Assembly: GCF_009806555.1 (NCBI RefSeq) | Contig: NZ_VUOK01000062.1 | Location: 124,001-188,000, forward strand | DNA: 64,000 nt | Direction of reading: 5' to 3' | Source: Methylobacterium sp. 2A | GTDB taxonomy: Bacteria > Pseudomonadota > Alphaproteobacteria > Rhizobiales > Beijerinckiaceae | Shown here: positions 43,161-51,143 of the stretch, in pieces | Layout: every line of letters begins with the position of its first letter | Position numbering within the stretch: the first letter of the stretch is position 1 | The notes under the pieces: generated by a model | The model's input: only the letters and a program-made list of their open reading frames with translations | Told to the model about the DNA's origin: nothing | The model's database searches: none | Translations under genes and position numbers: made by a program

Positions 43161-44144
43161 TCAGGGCGCGGCGTCGAGCACCCGCCGCAGCTGGCGGCGC
43201 AGGGCTTCCGGGTCATCGAACGCGAGGCGCACGCGCAGCACCCGTACCGGGACCGCGAAGGCAGCGGGCAGGCGCACCGCGTCCTTCTCGGTCGTGACGA
43301 GCGCGGCATCGAGCCGTTTCGCCTCCTCGGCCAGGGCGGCCAGTTCGCCCTCCCGATAGGCATGGTGATCCGGGAAGGCGCGTCGCGCGGCGATCACCGC
43401 CCCCGCCTCGGCCAGGGTGGCGAAGAATTTGTCCGGGCGCCCGATCCCCGCAAAGGCCAGGCAGCGCCGGTCTGCCCATTCCTCCGCCTCCCGAACGAGG
43501 CGCGCCCGGTGGACCGGCAGGCCCCGTCCCTCGGCCGCCCGCGCGATGACGTCGCCCGGCGCGCCGTCGCCGATCACGATCAGGCCGCCGACATGCGGCC
43601 ATTGCCGGGCGAGCGGCGCCCGCAGCGGCCCCGCCGGAAAGGGCAGGCCGTTGCCGAGGCCGACCGGCGCATCCACCACGGCGAGGCTGAGATCCTTCGC
43701 GAGGGCGGGATTCTGCAGCCCGTCATCCATCACGATGACGTCGGCCCCGACGCGCCGGCACAGGGACGCCCCCGCCGGCCGATCGCGCGACACGACCGTG
43801 GGCGCCCGGCGGGCGAGCAGCAGCGGCTCGTCGCCGACCGCCGCGGCTTTGTGCCGTTCTGGATCGACCTGCACCGGACCGGGCTCCCGCCCCCCGTAGC
43901 CGCGGGACAGGAAGGCGGGGACGCGACCGAGCTCGGCGAGCAGATCCGCGACGGCGAGCGCCGCGGGCGTCTTGCCCGCCCCACCGAGGGTGAAGTTGCC
44001 CAGGCACAGGACCGGACAGCCCGCCCGCACGCCCACCCGGTCCATGCGCCGGGCCACGAGCGCCCCGTAGGCTGTCCCGGCGGGCGCCAGGACACGCGCC
44101 AGCGGGTGATCCGGTCCGGACGTCCAGAAGCCCGGCGGCCGCAT
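43161..44144 (-). CDS. lpxK: Tetraacyldisaccharide 4'-kinase (lipid A synthesis)
   Basis: 327 residues. Its ATG at 44144 overlaps the waaA stop (ATGA). It phosphorylates the 4' position of the lipid A disaccharide at the inner membrane. It has a Walker A (FTLGGAGKTPAALAVA), SRGYGG, the Asp pair in VIVMDDGLQNPAL and GIGRPDKFF. An N-terminal amphipathic segment (ARVLAPAGTAYGALVARRM) is the membrane contact. Last gene of the acyltransferase-waaA-lpxK operon. Confidence 0.94.
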   Translation of the reverse strand: MRPPGFWTSGPDHPLARVLAPAGTAYGALVARRMDRVGVRAGCPVLCLGNFTLGGAGKTPAALAVADLLAELGRVPAFLSRGYGGREPGPVQVDPERHKAAAVGDEPLLLARRAPTVVSRDRPAGASLCRRVGADVIVMDDGLQNPALAKDLSLAVVDAPVGLGNGLPFPAGPLRAPLARQWPHVGGLIVIGDGAPGDVIARAAEGRGLPVHRARLVREAEEWADRRCLAFAGIGRPDKFFATLAEAGAVIAARRAFPDHHAYREGELAALAEEAKRLDAALVTTEKDAVRLPAAFAVPVRVLRVRLAFDDPEALRRQLRRVLDAAP

Positions 44145-45475
44145 CAGGCCCGCGCGAGCGGGCGCACGCGGCCGCCCCGATCGAGGCGTTGCAGCTTCAT
44201 CTGCGCGACGAACGGATCCAGCACCGCGAGGGTGCGGGCGACCGCCCCCTCGAAGGGACGCAGGGCGCTCTGCCCGGCCTGCGCCATGGTGGCGAGCCGA
44301 ACCTGATCGGCGAGGAGTTCCCCGGCGATCGCGGCCAGCTCGACCCCGTCCTGCACCGGCACGGCCCCGCCGGCGCGATCGAGCGCTTGGTAGACCGCGC
44401 CGAAATTGTCGGTGTGCGGCCCGTGCAGCACCGCCGTATCGAGGCGCACCGGCTCGATCGGGTTCTGTCCGCCCCGCGGGACCAGCGAGCCGCCGAGGAA
44501 GCCGAGCGGGGCGAGACGGTAGAACAGGCCCAGTTCGCCGATCGTGTCGGCGACGTAGACGTCCACGGACGGGTGCGGCCGTCCGCCGGTGGAGCGCCGG
44601 GTGCTGCGCAGGCCCATGGCCGCGGCGCACCCGACGACTTCTTCCGCGCGGGCCGGGTGCCGCGGGGCGATCAGCGTGAGGAGTTGCGGGAACCGCTCCT
44701 TCAGGATCGCGTGCGCGTAGGCGACGATGGATTCCTCGCCCGGATGCGTGCTGGCCGCGATCCAGATCGGCCGGCCGGCGACCATGGTGCCCAGATAGGC
44801 GAGTTGCTGCGGATCGGCCGGGGGCACCGGCGCATCGAACTTCAGATTGCCGGAAATGCTCACCCGCGGCGCGCCGAGCTTGGCGAAGCGGGCCCCGTCC
44901 TCCTGGGTCTGGCTGAGGCAGATCGCGATCCGCGACAGGAGCGCCTTGGCGGTACGCGGGCAGCGCTCCCAGCCGCGGAACGAACGCTCCGACATGCGGC
45001 CATTGACCAGGATCAGCGGAATCTCGCGCTCGTCGAGCGCCAGGATCGTGTTGGGCCAGATCTCCGACTCGGCGACGACCGCGAGGTTCGGCTGCCAATG
45101 GTCGAGGAAGCGCGCCATCCAGCGTGGGGCATCGAGGGGCATGTACTGATGGACCGCGCCGACCGGCAGGCGGGCGCCGATCAGGTCGGCGGCCGCGCGC
45201 GTGCCCGTCGTCACCAGCACGGAGAAGCCGCGGGCGATCATGCCCTCCACGAGGCCGATCAGCGAGAGCGCCTCGCCGACGCTCGCGCCGTGCATCCACA
45301 CCAGGGGCCCGACCGGCCGGGCCCGCCCGGGCAGGCCGCGCCGCTCGGGGAGACGCAGCGGATCCTCCTTGCCGCGCTGCGCCCGCCACGCCAGGAGCCC
45401 GGACAGGGCCGGCTCGCCGATCCACAGGCCGGCCCGGTAGGCCTGCAGCGGCAGGGTCACGGAGGGACGCCTCAT
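44144..45475 (-). CDS. waaA: 3-deoxy-D-manno-octulosonic acid transferase
   Basis: 443 residues from ATG 45475, overlapping the acyltransferase stop. It transfers Kdo from CMP-Kdo to lipid IVA at the inner membrane. A GT-B fold with WMHGASVGEALSLIGLVEG, TTGTRAAADLI, AVVAESEIWPNTILAL, NGRMSERSFRGW, ASTHPGEESIV and GGSLVPRGGQNPIEP, all canonical WaaA segments. Middle gene of the lipid A/Kdo operon. Longer frames (45805) are shadows. Confidence 0.95.
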   Translation of the reverse strand: MRRPSVTLPLQAYRAGLWIGEPALSGLLAWRAQRGKEDPLRLPERRGLPGRARPVGPLVWMHGASVGEALSLIGLVEGMIARGFSVLVTTGTRAAADLIGARLPVGAVHQYMPLDAPRWMARFLDHWQPNLAVVAESEIWPNTILALDEREIPLILVNGRMSERSFRGWERCPRTAKALLSRIAICLSQTQEDGARFAKLGAPRVSISGNLKFDAPVPPADPQQLAYLGTMVAGRPIWIAASTHPGEESIVAYAHAILKERFPQLLTLIAPRHPARAEEVVGCAAAMGLRSTRRSTGGRPHPSVDVYVADTIGELGLFYRLAPLGFLGGSLVPRGGQNPIEPVRLDTAVLHGPHTDNFGAVYQALDRAGGAVPVQDGVELAAIAGELLADQVRLATMAQAGQSALRPFEGAVARTLAVLDPFVAQMKLQRLDRGGRVRPLARA

Positions 45476-46257
45476 GCGGCGTCTCCCACCGGAGCGGCCC
45501 CTTCGACGGAGGGCGCCTCGCGGTAGAGGGCCGCCCGGTCGGCGCGCCCGACCAGCGCGTAGGCGCGGGCATGGACCCGGTTCATCTCGGCCTCGACGAA
45601 GCGGCGGAGCGTCTCGAAGGCCTCGCCCGCGCTGTCGCGCGGCACGTAGATCGGGTCGCCCAGCACGATCGCGCCCCGCCCGAACGGCAGGCCGAGGCAG
45701 GCGCGGTCCCAGGACTTGAAGCGCAGATGCCGGCTCGTCACCACGGCAGCGGGCACGATCGGCCGGCCCGAGAGGCGCGCGAGCGTCAGGATGCCGGCGT
45801 CGCACCGGCGCGACACCTTCGGCACGTCCGCGCTGAAGGCCACGGACTCACCGTCCTTCAGCGCCCGCAGCATGGCCCGCAGCCCCTCGGCCCCGCCCTT
45901 GGCGCGCATATCCGTGGCCCGGCTCCGGCCGCGGGCGCCCGAGGCCCGCATCACCCGCACGCCGAGCCGTTCCAGCGCGATGGTGTTGATGTTGCCGTCG
46001 GCGTTCCGCGAGATGATCGTGGCGACCCTGTCGGCGGGCCGGCGCAGCAGCGGCATCATGATGTGCTGGCCGTGCCACATGCCGATGATGAGCGGCGTGC
46101 GGGCGTCGAGCCAGGCATCGGCCTTGCCGGGTGACGCGCTGCCGGCCTGGATCACGAAGCGGTTGGTCCGCCGCACCAGACGCAGATAGGCCGCCGCGAG
46201 GCGGCCGAGCAGGCGCTGCACGGCGGGTTGACGGAGGAAACGCTTGCCGAGGCTCAT
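45472..46257 (-). CDS. Lysophospholipid-acyltransferase-like protein (DUF374)
   Basis: 261 residues. DUF374 family: IIGMWHGQHIMMPLL holds the catalytic-type His, then ATIISRNADGNINTIALERLGVRVMRASG and FSADVPKVSRRCDAGILTLARLSGRPIVP. Related proteins precede waaA in many alphaproteobacteria. It probably acylates a lipid or lipid A precursor at the inner membrane, but the acceptor is unproven. Overlaps waaA by four bases (ATGA). Confidence 0.88.
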   Translation of the reverse strand: MSLGKRFLRQPAVQRLLGRLAAAYLRLVRRTNRFVIQAGSASPGKADAWLDARTPLIIGMWHGQHIMMPLLRRPADRVATIISRNADGNINTIALERLGVRVMRASGARGRSRATDMRAKGGAEGLRAMLRALKDGESVAFSADVPKVSRRCDAGILTLARLSGRPIVPAAVVTSRHLRFKSWDRACLGLPFGRGAIVLGDPIYVPRDSAGEAFETLRRFVEAEMNRVHARAYALVGRADRAALYREAPSVEGAAPVGDAA

Positions 46258-46453
46258 GTCACGCCTGGGATGGCCGGACCGCTACCCGATCAGTTCCGGA
46301 TCGAAATCGACCGCGCATGCTCTAGCCCCCGCGCATGAAACGAAACAATCGGCCCGGACCACAACCTGTGCGCTCGAAGCGCCGGCGACGCCGCCGCCCC
46401 GGGGGTGACGCGGATGCTCTCGTGGCGCGGCGAAAACACGGCGGACAGGCTTG

Positions 46454-46470
46454 TTTAGATCCATTCCAGA
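46454..46470. promoter_or_regulatory. ICE-like (Irr) box upstream of the VIT-domain gene
   Basis: TTTAGAT-CCA-TTCCAGA matches 11 of 14 defined positions of the rhizobial iron-control element TTTAGAA-N3-TTCTAAA, bound by Irr. It also forms the left arm of a wider dyad (46456-46468 with 46479-46491). It is about 40 bp before the ATG. Irr control of mbfA is established in Bradyrhizobium and Agrobacterium. Confidence 0.5.
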
Positions 46471-46507
46471 CTATAGATTGGAATCGATCTAGAAATGGAG
46501 AGCCGAC

Positions 46508-47044
46508 ATGGCAGCCGTCCTCGAGAGCACCGCCGCGCTGGCCGCGGAGGCCCGCCGCGCCTTCGTCCTGCGCTACGTGCAGCCGGGCCTCGCCGGCCTG
46601 ATCGACGGTTCGGTCTCGACCCTGGCACCGATCTTCGCGGCGGCCTTCGCGACGGGGCACAACGGCGCGACCTTCCTGGTGGGACTCGCGGCCTCGGTCG
46701 GGGCGGGGATCAGCATGGGCTTCACCGAGGCCCTGTCGGATGACGGCAGCGTCACCGGCCGGGGCGATCCCTGGATCCGCGGCCTCGTCTGCGGCGTGAT
46801 GACGACGCTCGGCGGTCTCGGACACACGCTGCCCTACGCGATCCCCGACACGCTGCCGGCCGGCTGGCCGAACCCCTTCCTGCTCGCCACGAGCCTCGCG
46901 GTGCTGGTCGTGGTGGTGGAACTCGTGGCGATCGCGGCGATCCGCACCCGCTACATGGCCACCCCGTTCCCGCGCGCGGCCCTGCAGGTCATGCTCGGCG
47001 GCCTCCTCGTTCTGGCCGTGGGGATGCTGATCGGGAGTGCATGA
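46508..47044 (+). CDS. VIT1-type membrane protein resembling the MbfA iron-exporter domain, lacking the ferritin domain
   Basis: 178 residues with about five membrane helices. Hallmarks are LRYVQPGLAGLIDGSVSTLAP, VGAGISMGFTEALSDDGSVT, GRGDPWIRGLVCGVMTTLGG and GHTLPYAIPD. These match the C-terminal membrane (VIT/CCC1-like) domain of MbfA, the iron-exporting membrane-bound ferritin. MbfA is about 320 residues with an N-terminal erythrin domain, and here that domain is absent. Probably exports iron or manganese. A GGAG precedes the ATG, and an ICE-like box lies upstream. Confidence 0.82.
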   Translation: MAAVLESTAALAAEARRAFVLRYVQPGLAGLIDGSVSTLAPIFAAAFATGHNGATFLVGLAASVGAGISMGFTEALSDDGSVTGRGDPWIRGLVCGVMTTLGGLGHTLPYAIPDTLPAGWPNPFLLATSLAVLVVVVELVAIAAIRTRYMATPFPRAALQVMLGGLLVLAVGMLIGSA

Positions 47045-47122
47045 CGAGAAGCGCTTGACGGCGGCGCCCGCGCCCGCGATGCGAGGGCCGTTCCCAGCCC
47101 GTCCCGCGCGTGATTCCCGGCG

Positions 47123-48031
47123 TTGACCTTCCGCCTCGCCCATCTCAGCGATCCGCATGTCGGCCCCCTGGGCCGGGTGCGCCTGCATCAGCTCATCGGC
47201 AAGCGCGCCACCGGCTACGCCAACTGGCGGCGCGGCCGGTCGCGCAGCCACGACATGACGGTGCTCGAGGCCCTGGTCGCGGACCTGAAAGGGCAGGGGG
47301 CCGGGCACGTCGCCTGCACGGGCGACCTGTGCAACATCGGCCTGCCGAGCGAGTGGGCGACGGCACGCACCTTCCTGGAGGCCCTGGGCTCACCCGATGC
47401 GGTGAGCTTCGTGCCGGGCAATCACGACGCCTATGTCCGCGGCTCCCTGGAGGGCCTGCTCGACGCCTGCGGCGCCTATACGGGCGACGATTCGGGATCG
47501 GTCGGCCGATTTCCCTATCTGCGGCGGCGCGGGCCCCTCGCCCTGGTCGGCCTGTCGAGCGCGATTCCGACGAAGCCGTTCGTGGCGACCGGGCGCCTGG
47601 GCGCGCCGCAACTGGCCGCCGCCGAATCGCTGCTCCGGGCGCTCGCCACGGAGCCCGGCCGGCCGTTCCGGGTCGTGATGATCCATCATCCGCCGCAACC
47701 GGGGGGCGCGGCGGCGGGCCGCGAGCTGACCGACGCGGCGGAGTTCACGGCGATGATCGGGCGCGCGGGCGCGGATCTGATCCTGCACGGCCACAATCAC
47801 GTGATCAGCACGGCCCGCATCCCAGGGCCCGACGGGCGGGGCGTGCCGGTCGTCGGCGTTTCCTCGGCCTCGGCCCGGCCGGACGGGCATGGGGCGACCG
47901 CCGCGCGCCGGGCCTCCTACATCGTGTACGAGGTTGCCCGGTCGAGAAACGGCTACGCGCTGGAGGCCCGGCGACGCGGGCTGGGCGCCGAGGGCACGAT
48001 GTGCGACCTCGGCCCCGTCGATGTGACCTGA
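47123..48031 (+). CDS. Calcineurin-like metallophosphoesterase
   Basis: 302 residues, apparently from TTG 47123; the ribosome site is weak. The five metal-binding motifs are present: LSDPHVG, TGDLCNIG, PGNHDAY, MIHHPP and HGHNHV. This is the binuclear phosphoesterase fold (Mpp family) acting on phosphodiesters. Candidate substrates include cyclic nucleotides and UDP-diacylglucosamine, but LpxI/LpxH-specific residues were not recognised. Monocistronic. Confidence 0.88.
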   Translation: MTFRLAHLSDPHVGPLGRVRLHQLIGKRATGYANWRRGRSRSHDMTVLEALVADLKGQGAGHVACTGDLCNIGLPSEWATARTFLEALGSPDAVSFVPGNHDAYVRGSLEGLLDACGAYTGDDSGSVGRFPYLRRRGPLALVGLSSAIPTKPFVATGRLGAPQLAAAESLLRALATEPGRPFRVVMIHHPPQPGGAAAGRELTDAAEFTAMIGRAGADLILHGHNHVISTARIPGPDGRGVPVVGVSSASARPDGHGATAARRASYIVYEVARSRNGYALEARRRGLGAEGTMCDLGPVDVT

Positions 48032-48036
48032 TTCGA

Positions 48037-48183
48037 TCAGGCGGCGGCGCGTTGCTGCCGGTTCAGGCTGGCTTCGTAATGCTCGGCCTGGAGCCGGGTC
48101 AGGCCGCAGATCAGGGCCAAAGTTCCGCGATACACGGTGTATGTGCCGTCATGCGTCGGCTTGACGCGAATCACCTCTGCCAT
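48037..48183 (-). CDS. Small hypothetical protein
   Basis: 48 residues from ATG 48183, with AAGGAAAAG upstream. MAEVIRVKPTHDGTYTVYRG, then TLALICGLTRLQAEHYEASLN. A strong ribosome site and a compact alpha/beta look support a real gene, though no domain is recognised. Convergent with the metallophosphoesterase gene with 5 bp between stops. Similar tiny proteins occur in Methylobacterium. Confidence 0.6.
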   Translation of the reverse strand: MAEVIRVKPTHDGTYTVYRGTLALICGLTRLQAEHYEASLNRQQRAAA

Positions 48184-48491
48184 GGGTCTTTTCCTTCGTG
48201 CGAGTTTACTTGCCGTGGACTGAGGAGATCGTCCCTCCCTCGTGAATGGGCCGTTGAACGCGCGAACGGCCGGCAGGTTATCGAACAGACCCGTCGTGGC
48301 AAGGGCCGGATACGGATGAATGCTTAGGTCTTTCTGTTGCAACGCGGCAAATCCTTGACTTCGCTGACGATCTCCGCCTGACCAAAAATGCGGCGGATGG
48401 CCTGCATTTTGAATGCGATGATGCCACCGCTCCCCGTGCAGCGAATCGGGGTTTGGACCCCGCCCCACCGGGGCGCGCGAAAGGACATTCG
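48184..48491. other. Intergenic region, no gene seen
   Basis: About 310 bp between two divergent genes (48183 leftward, 48492 rightward). It should hold both promoters. Slightly lower GC than neighbours. No RNA structure, repeat or convincing coding frame was identified. Confidence 0.45.
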
Positions 48492-49883
48492 ATGCAGCTC
48501 TGGCGTCTGACGGCGACCGATCTCGCGGCCCTGATTCGGAGCGGCCAAGCCTCGGCCCGGGAGGTCGCACAGGCGGCCCTGGACCGGCTGGACGCCGTCA
48601 ACGGCCGGATCAACGCCGTGGTCGAGCATCGACCGGAGGAGGTGCTGGCGCAGGCCGACGCGGTCGATGCCGCCCTTGGCCGCGGCGAGACTTTGGGGCC
48701 GCTGGCGGGCGTGCCGGTGACCGTGAAGGTGAATGCCGACCAGCGCGGTTACGCGACCACCAACGGGCTGCGGCTCCAGCGCGACCTCGTGGCCCGGGAC
48801 GACAATCCCGTGGTCGCCAATCTCCGTCGGGCCGGCGCGGTGCTGCTCGGGCGGACCAACACGCCGGCCTTCTCGCTGCGTTGGTTCACCACCAACCAGA
48901 TCCACGGCGACACCAAGAACCCGCGCGATCCGGCGCTGACGCCGGGCGGCTCGTCGGGCGGGGCCGGCGCCGCGGTGGCGGCCGGGATCGGGGCGATCGC
49001 CCACGGCACCGACATCGCCGGTTCGGTGCGCTACCCGGCCTATGCCTGCGGCGTCCACGGCCTGCGCCCGAGCCTCGGCCGCATCCCGGCCTGGAACCCG
49101 TCCTCGCCCGAACGCGGGATCGGGCCGCAGCTCATGGCCGTCTCGGGGCCGCTCGCCCGCAGCATCGCGGATGTGCGCCTCGGACTGGAGGTCATGGCAG
49201 CCCCCGATCCGCGCGACCCCTGGTGGGTGCCGGCGCCGCTCGACGGCCCCGATGTCCCGCGCCGGGTCGCCCTGTGCGTGCGGCCGGGGGGCCTCGCCAC
49301 CGCCCCCGAGGTGGAGGCCGCCCTGCGGGACTCGGCCCGCCGGCTGTCAGAGGCCGGCTGGACGGTGACGGAGATCGCCGACACGCCCCCGATTCGCGAG
49401 GCGAGCGAGTTGCAGCTCCAGCTCTGGCTGGGCGACGGCTACGCGGCCGTCCGCGAGGCGGCCGAGCGCGAGGGCGACCCGGCGGCGATCGGACTTCTGG
49501 AAAGTTTCCGGGGGCGGGCCGAGGCGATGAGCCCCGACGCCATCGCCAAGGCTCTGACGCGGCGCGCCACGCTCGCCCGCGACTGGTCGCTGTTCCTGGC
49601 CGAGAACCCGGTGCTGCTCGTGCCGGTCTCGGCCGAATTGCCGTTCCCGGACGGACTCGACCGGACGGAGGCCGGGATCGGTCGGGCCTTCGAGGCGAAT
49701 CTCCTCCAGGTCGGGCTGGCCCCGCTCGGGATCCCGGCGCTGACGGTGACCACGGGCCTCGTCGGGCGCACGCCCGTGGGCGTGCAGCTCGTGGCGGCCC
49801 GCTACCGGGAGGACCTGTGCCTCGCCGCGGGGGCTGCGATCGAGGCGGCCGGGGTGCCGGAGATGCCGGTCGATCCGGCCTGA
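48492..49883 (+). CDS. Amidase signature family enzyme
   Basis: 463 residues from ATG 48492. The Ser-cisSer-Lys triad is Lys79 in PVTVKVNADQ, Ser154 in LTPGGSSGGAGAA and Ser178 in GTDIAGSVRYPA. Hydrolyses amide bonds to acid and ammonia. The substrate cannot be predicted and it is not GatA, since no GatB/GatC adjoins. Its 3' end is followed by a REP-like repeat, then a convergent M20 peptidase gene. First member of the amide/peptide-degradation region. Confidence 0.9.
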   Translation: MQLWRLTATDLAALIRSGQASAREVAQAALDRLDAVNGRINAVVEHRPEEVLAQADAVDAALGRGETLGPLAGVPVTVKVNADQRGYATTNGLRLQRDLVARDDNPVVANLRRAGAVLLGRTNTPAFSLRWFTTNQIHGDTKNPRDPALTPGGSSGGAGAAVAAGIGAIAHGTDIAGSVRYPAYACGVHGLRPSLGRIPAWNPSSPERGIGPQLMAVSGPLARSIADVRLGLEVMAAPDPRDPWWVPAPLDGPDVPRRVALCVRPGGLATAPEVEAALRDSARRLSEAGWTVTEIADTPPIREASELQLQLWLGDGYAAVREAAEREGDPAAIGLLESFRGRAEAMSPDAIAKALTRRATLARDWSLFLAENPVLLVPVSAELPFPDGLDRTEAGIGRAFEANLLQVGLAPLGIPALTVTTGLVGRTPVGVQLVAARYREDLCLAAGAAIEAAGVPEMPVDPA

Positions 49884-49900
49884 AATCCTGTTTGACTTTG

Positions 49901-50004
49901 GATTTCCAAAGGGCCGAGGCCCTTTGGTGGGTTGTCAGGGCAGAGCCCTGACGGATCCCAGGGCTCTGCCCTGGACCCGCGAAAGGTCTCGACCTTTCGA
50001 AACC
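49901..50004 (+). repeat. REP-like multi-hairpin intergenic element, copy 3
   Basis: Same four-dyad layout as at 4476: CCAAAGGGCCGAGGCCCTTTGG, split across two arms, CAGGGCAGAGCCCTG, CAGGGCTCTGCCCTGG, and GAAAGGTCTCGACCTTTC followed by GAAACC. It fills most of the gap between the convergent amidase and M20 peptidase genes. Confidence 0.88.
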
Positions 50005-50009
50005 ACGAG

Positions 50010-51143
50010 TCACGCCGCCCCGAGGCTGGCCAGCAGCGCCGCGAACAGCCGCGCCCGCTGCGGCAGCGTCTCGATCAGCACGTGCTCCTCCAGGGTGTGG
50101 TAGCCCTGGCCGAGGGGGCCGAGCCCGTCCAGCGTCGGGATGCCGTTGGCGCCCGTGAAATTGCCGTCCGAGCCGCCGCCGGCGCTCCGGTGGGGCAGGG
50201 GGTGGCCGAGCGCCTCGCTCAGGCTCCGGGCCCGTTCGTAGAGGGCCATGCAGCCGGCATCCGGCTCCCAGACCGGCCGGGTCACGCCCCGGGTCACGGT
50301 GAAGCGGACGCCGTCCTCCTCGCCCGAGAGCGCCAGCATCCGCGCGACGCCGCGGTCGAGGTCGGCCTGGCGCTTGGCCATGCTGAGCGCCTGACCGCGG
50401 CAGACGGTCGGCACGCAATTCACCCACTGCCCGCCGGAGACGATCCCGGTGGAGAAGGTGCAATCGGCATCCGACAGGGCATCGATCGCGAGGATCTTGC
50501 GCGCCATGGCGCGGATCGCCGAACGCCCCTCATGGGGCGAGGATCCGGCATGGCTCGGGCGGCCCTGCGCCTCCAGATCGAACCGCGCGATGGCGTAGCG
50601 GCCGGTGACCACGCCGTTCTCCGGTTGGCCGGGCTCGGGCACCAGCACGAAGGCGTGGCGGGCGGCCTCGGCCTCGATCAGGTCGCGGGTCGAGGGGCTG
50701 CCGACCTCCTCGTCGCCGGTGAACAGCACCGTGACCGGCAGCGGCGTCTCGATCCCGGCCGCCGCGAGCGCCCGGATCGCCGCCAGCGCGACCACGTTGC
50801 CGCCCTTCATGTCGAGGATGCCGGGACCGTAGGCGCGCTCGCCCTCGATCCGCCAGGGCAGGGCGCCGAGCGTCCCCACCGGATGGACGGTGTCGAGATG
50901 GCCGAGAATCAGAATCCCCGGCGCGTCGCGGCGCGGATGCGCGAAGCGCGCGCGCACGCACTCGCTCAGGCCCATCCGCCCCGGGATCGTCTCGACCTGG
51001 GCCCCCGCCAGGGCGAGGTCCCGGGCGGCCACGCCCATCATCCGATTGACCGCGGCGGCATCGTAGGTCGGGCTCTCGCACTCGACCCAGGGGCGCAAGG
51101 ACGCGAGGATGTCGCCCGCGTCGAGGTGCAGATCCGGGATCAT
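50010..51143 (-). CDS. M20-family metallopeptidase (CPG2-like)
   Basis: 377 residues. The ATG at 51143 overlaps the M81 gene's stop (ATGA). Two-zinc active site: ILGHLDTVH (His, Asp), the catalytic Glu in FTGDEEVGSPS, GILDMKGGNV, and the terminal zinc His in GYHTLEEH. SHAGSSPHEGRSAI is the dimerisation-domain motif. Resembles glutamate carboxypeptidase (CPG2), so it likely hydrolyses N-acyl or gamma-linked amino acids. Last gene of a four-gene operon. Confidence 0.9.
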   Translation of the reverse strand: MIPDLHLDAGDILASLRPWVECESPTYDAAAVNRMMGVAARDLALAGAQVETIPGRMGLSECVRARFAHPRRDAPGILILGHLDTVHPVGTLGALPWRIEGERAYGPGILDMKGGNVVALAAIRALAAAGIETPLPVTVLFTGDEEVGSPSTRDLIEAEAARHAFVLVPEPGQPENGVVTGRYAIARFDLEAQGRPSHAGSSPHEGRSAIRAMARKILAIDALSDADCTFSTGIVSGGQWVNCVPTVCRGQALSMAKRQADLDRGVARMLALSGEEDGVRFTVTRGVTRPVWEPDAGCMALYERARSLSEALGHPLPHRSAGGGSDGNFTGANGIPTLDGLGPLGQGYHTLEEHVLIETLPQRARLFAALLASLGAA

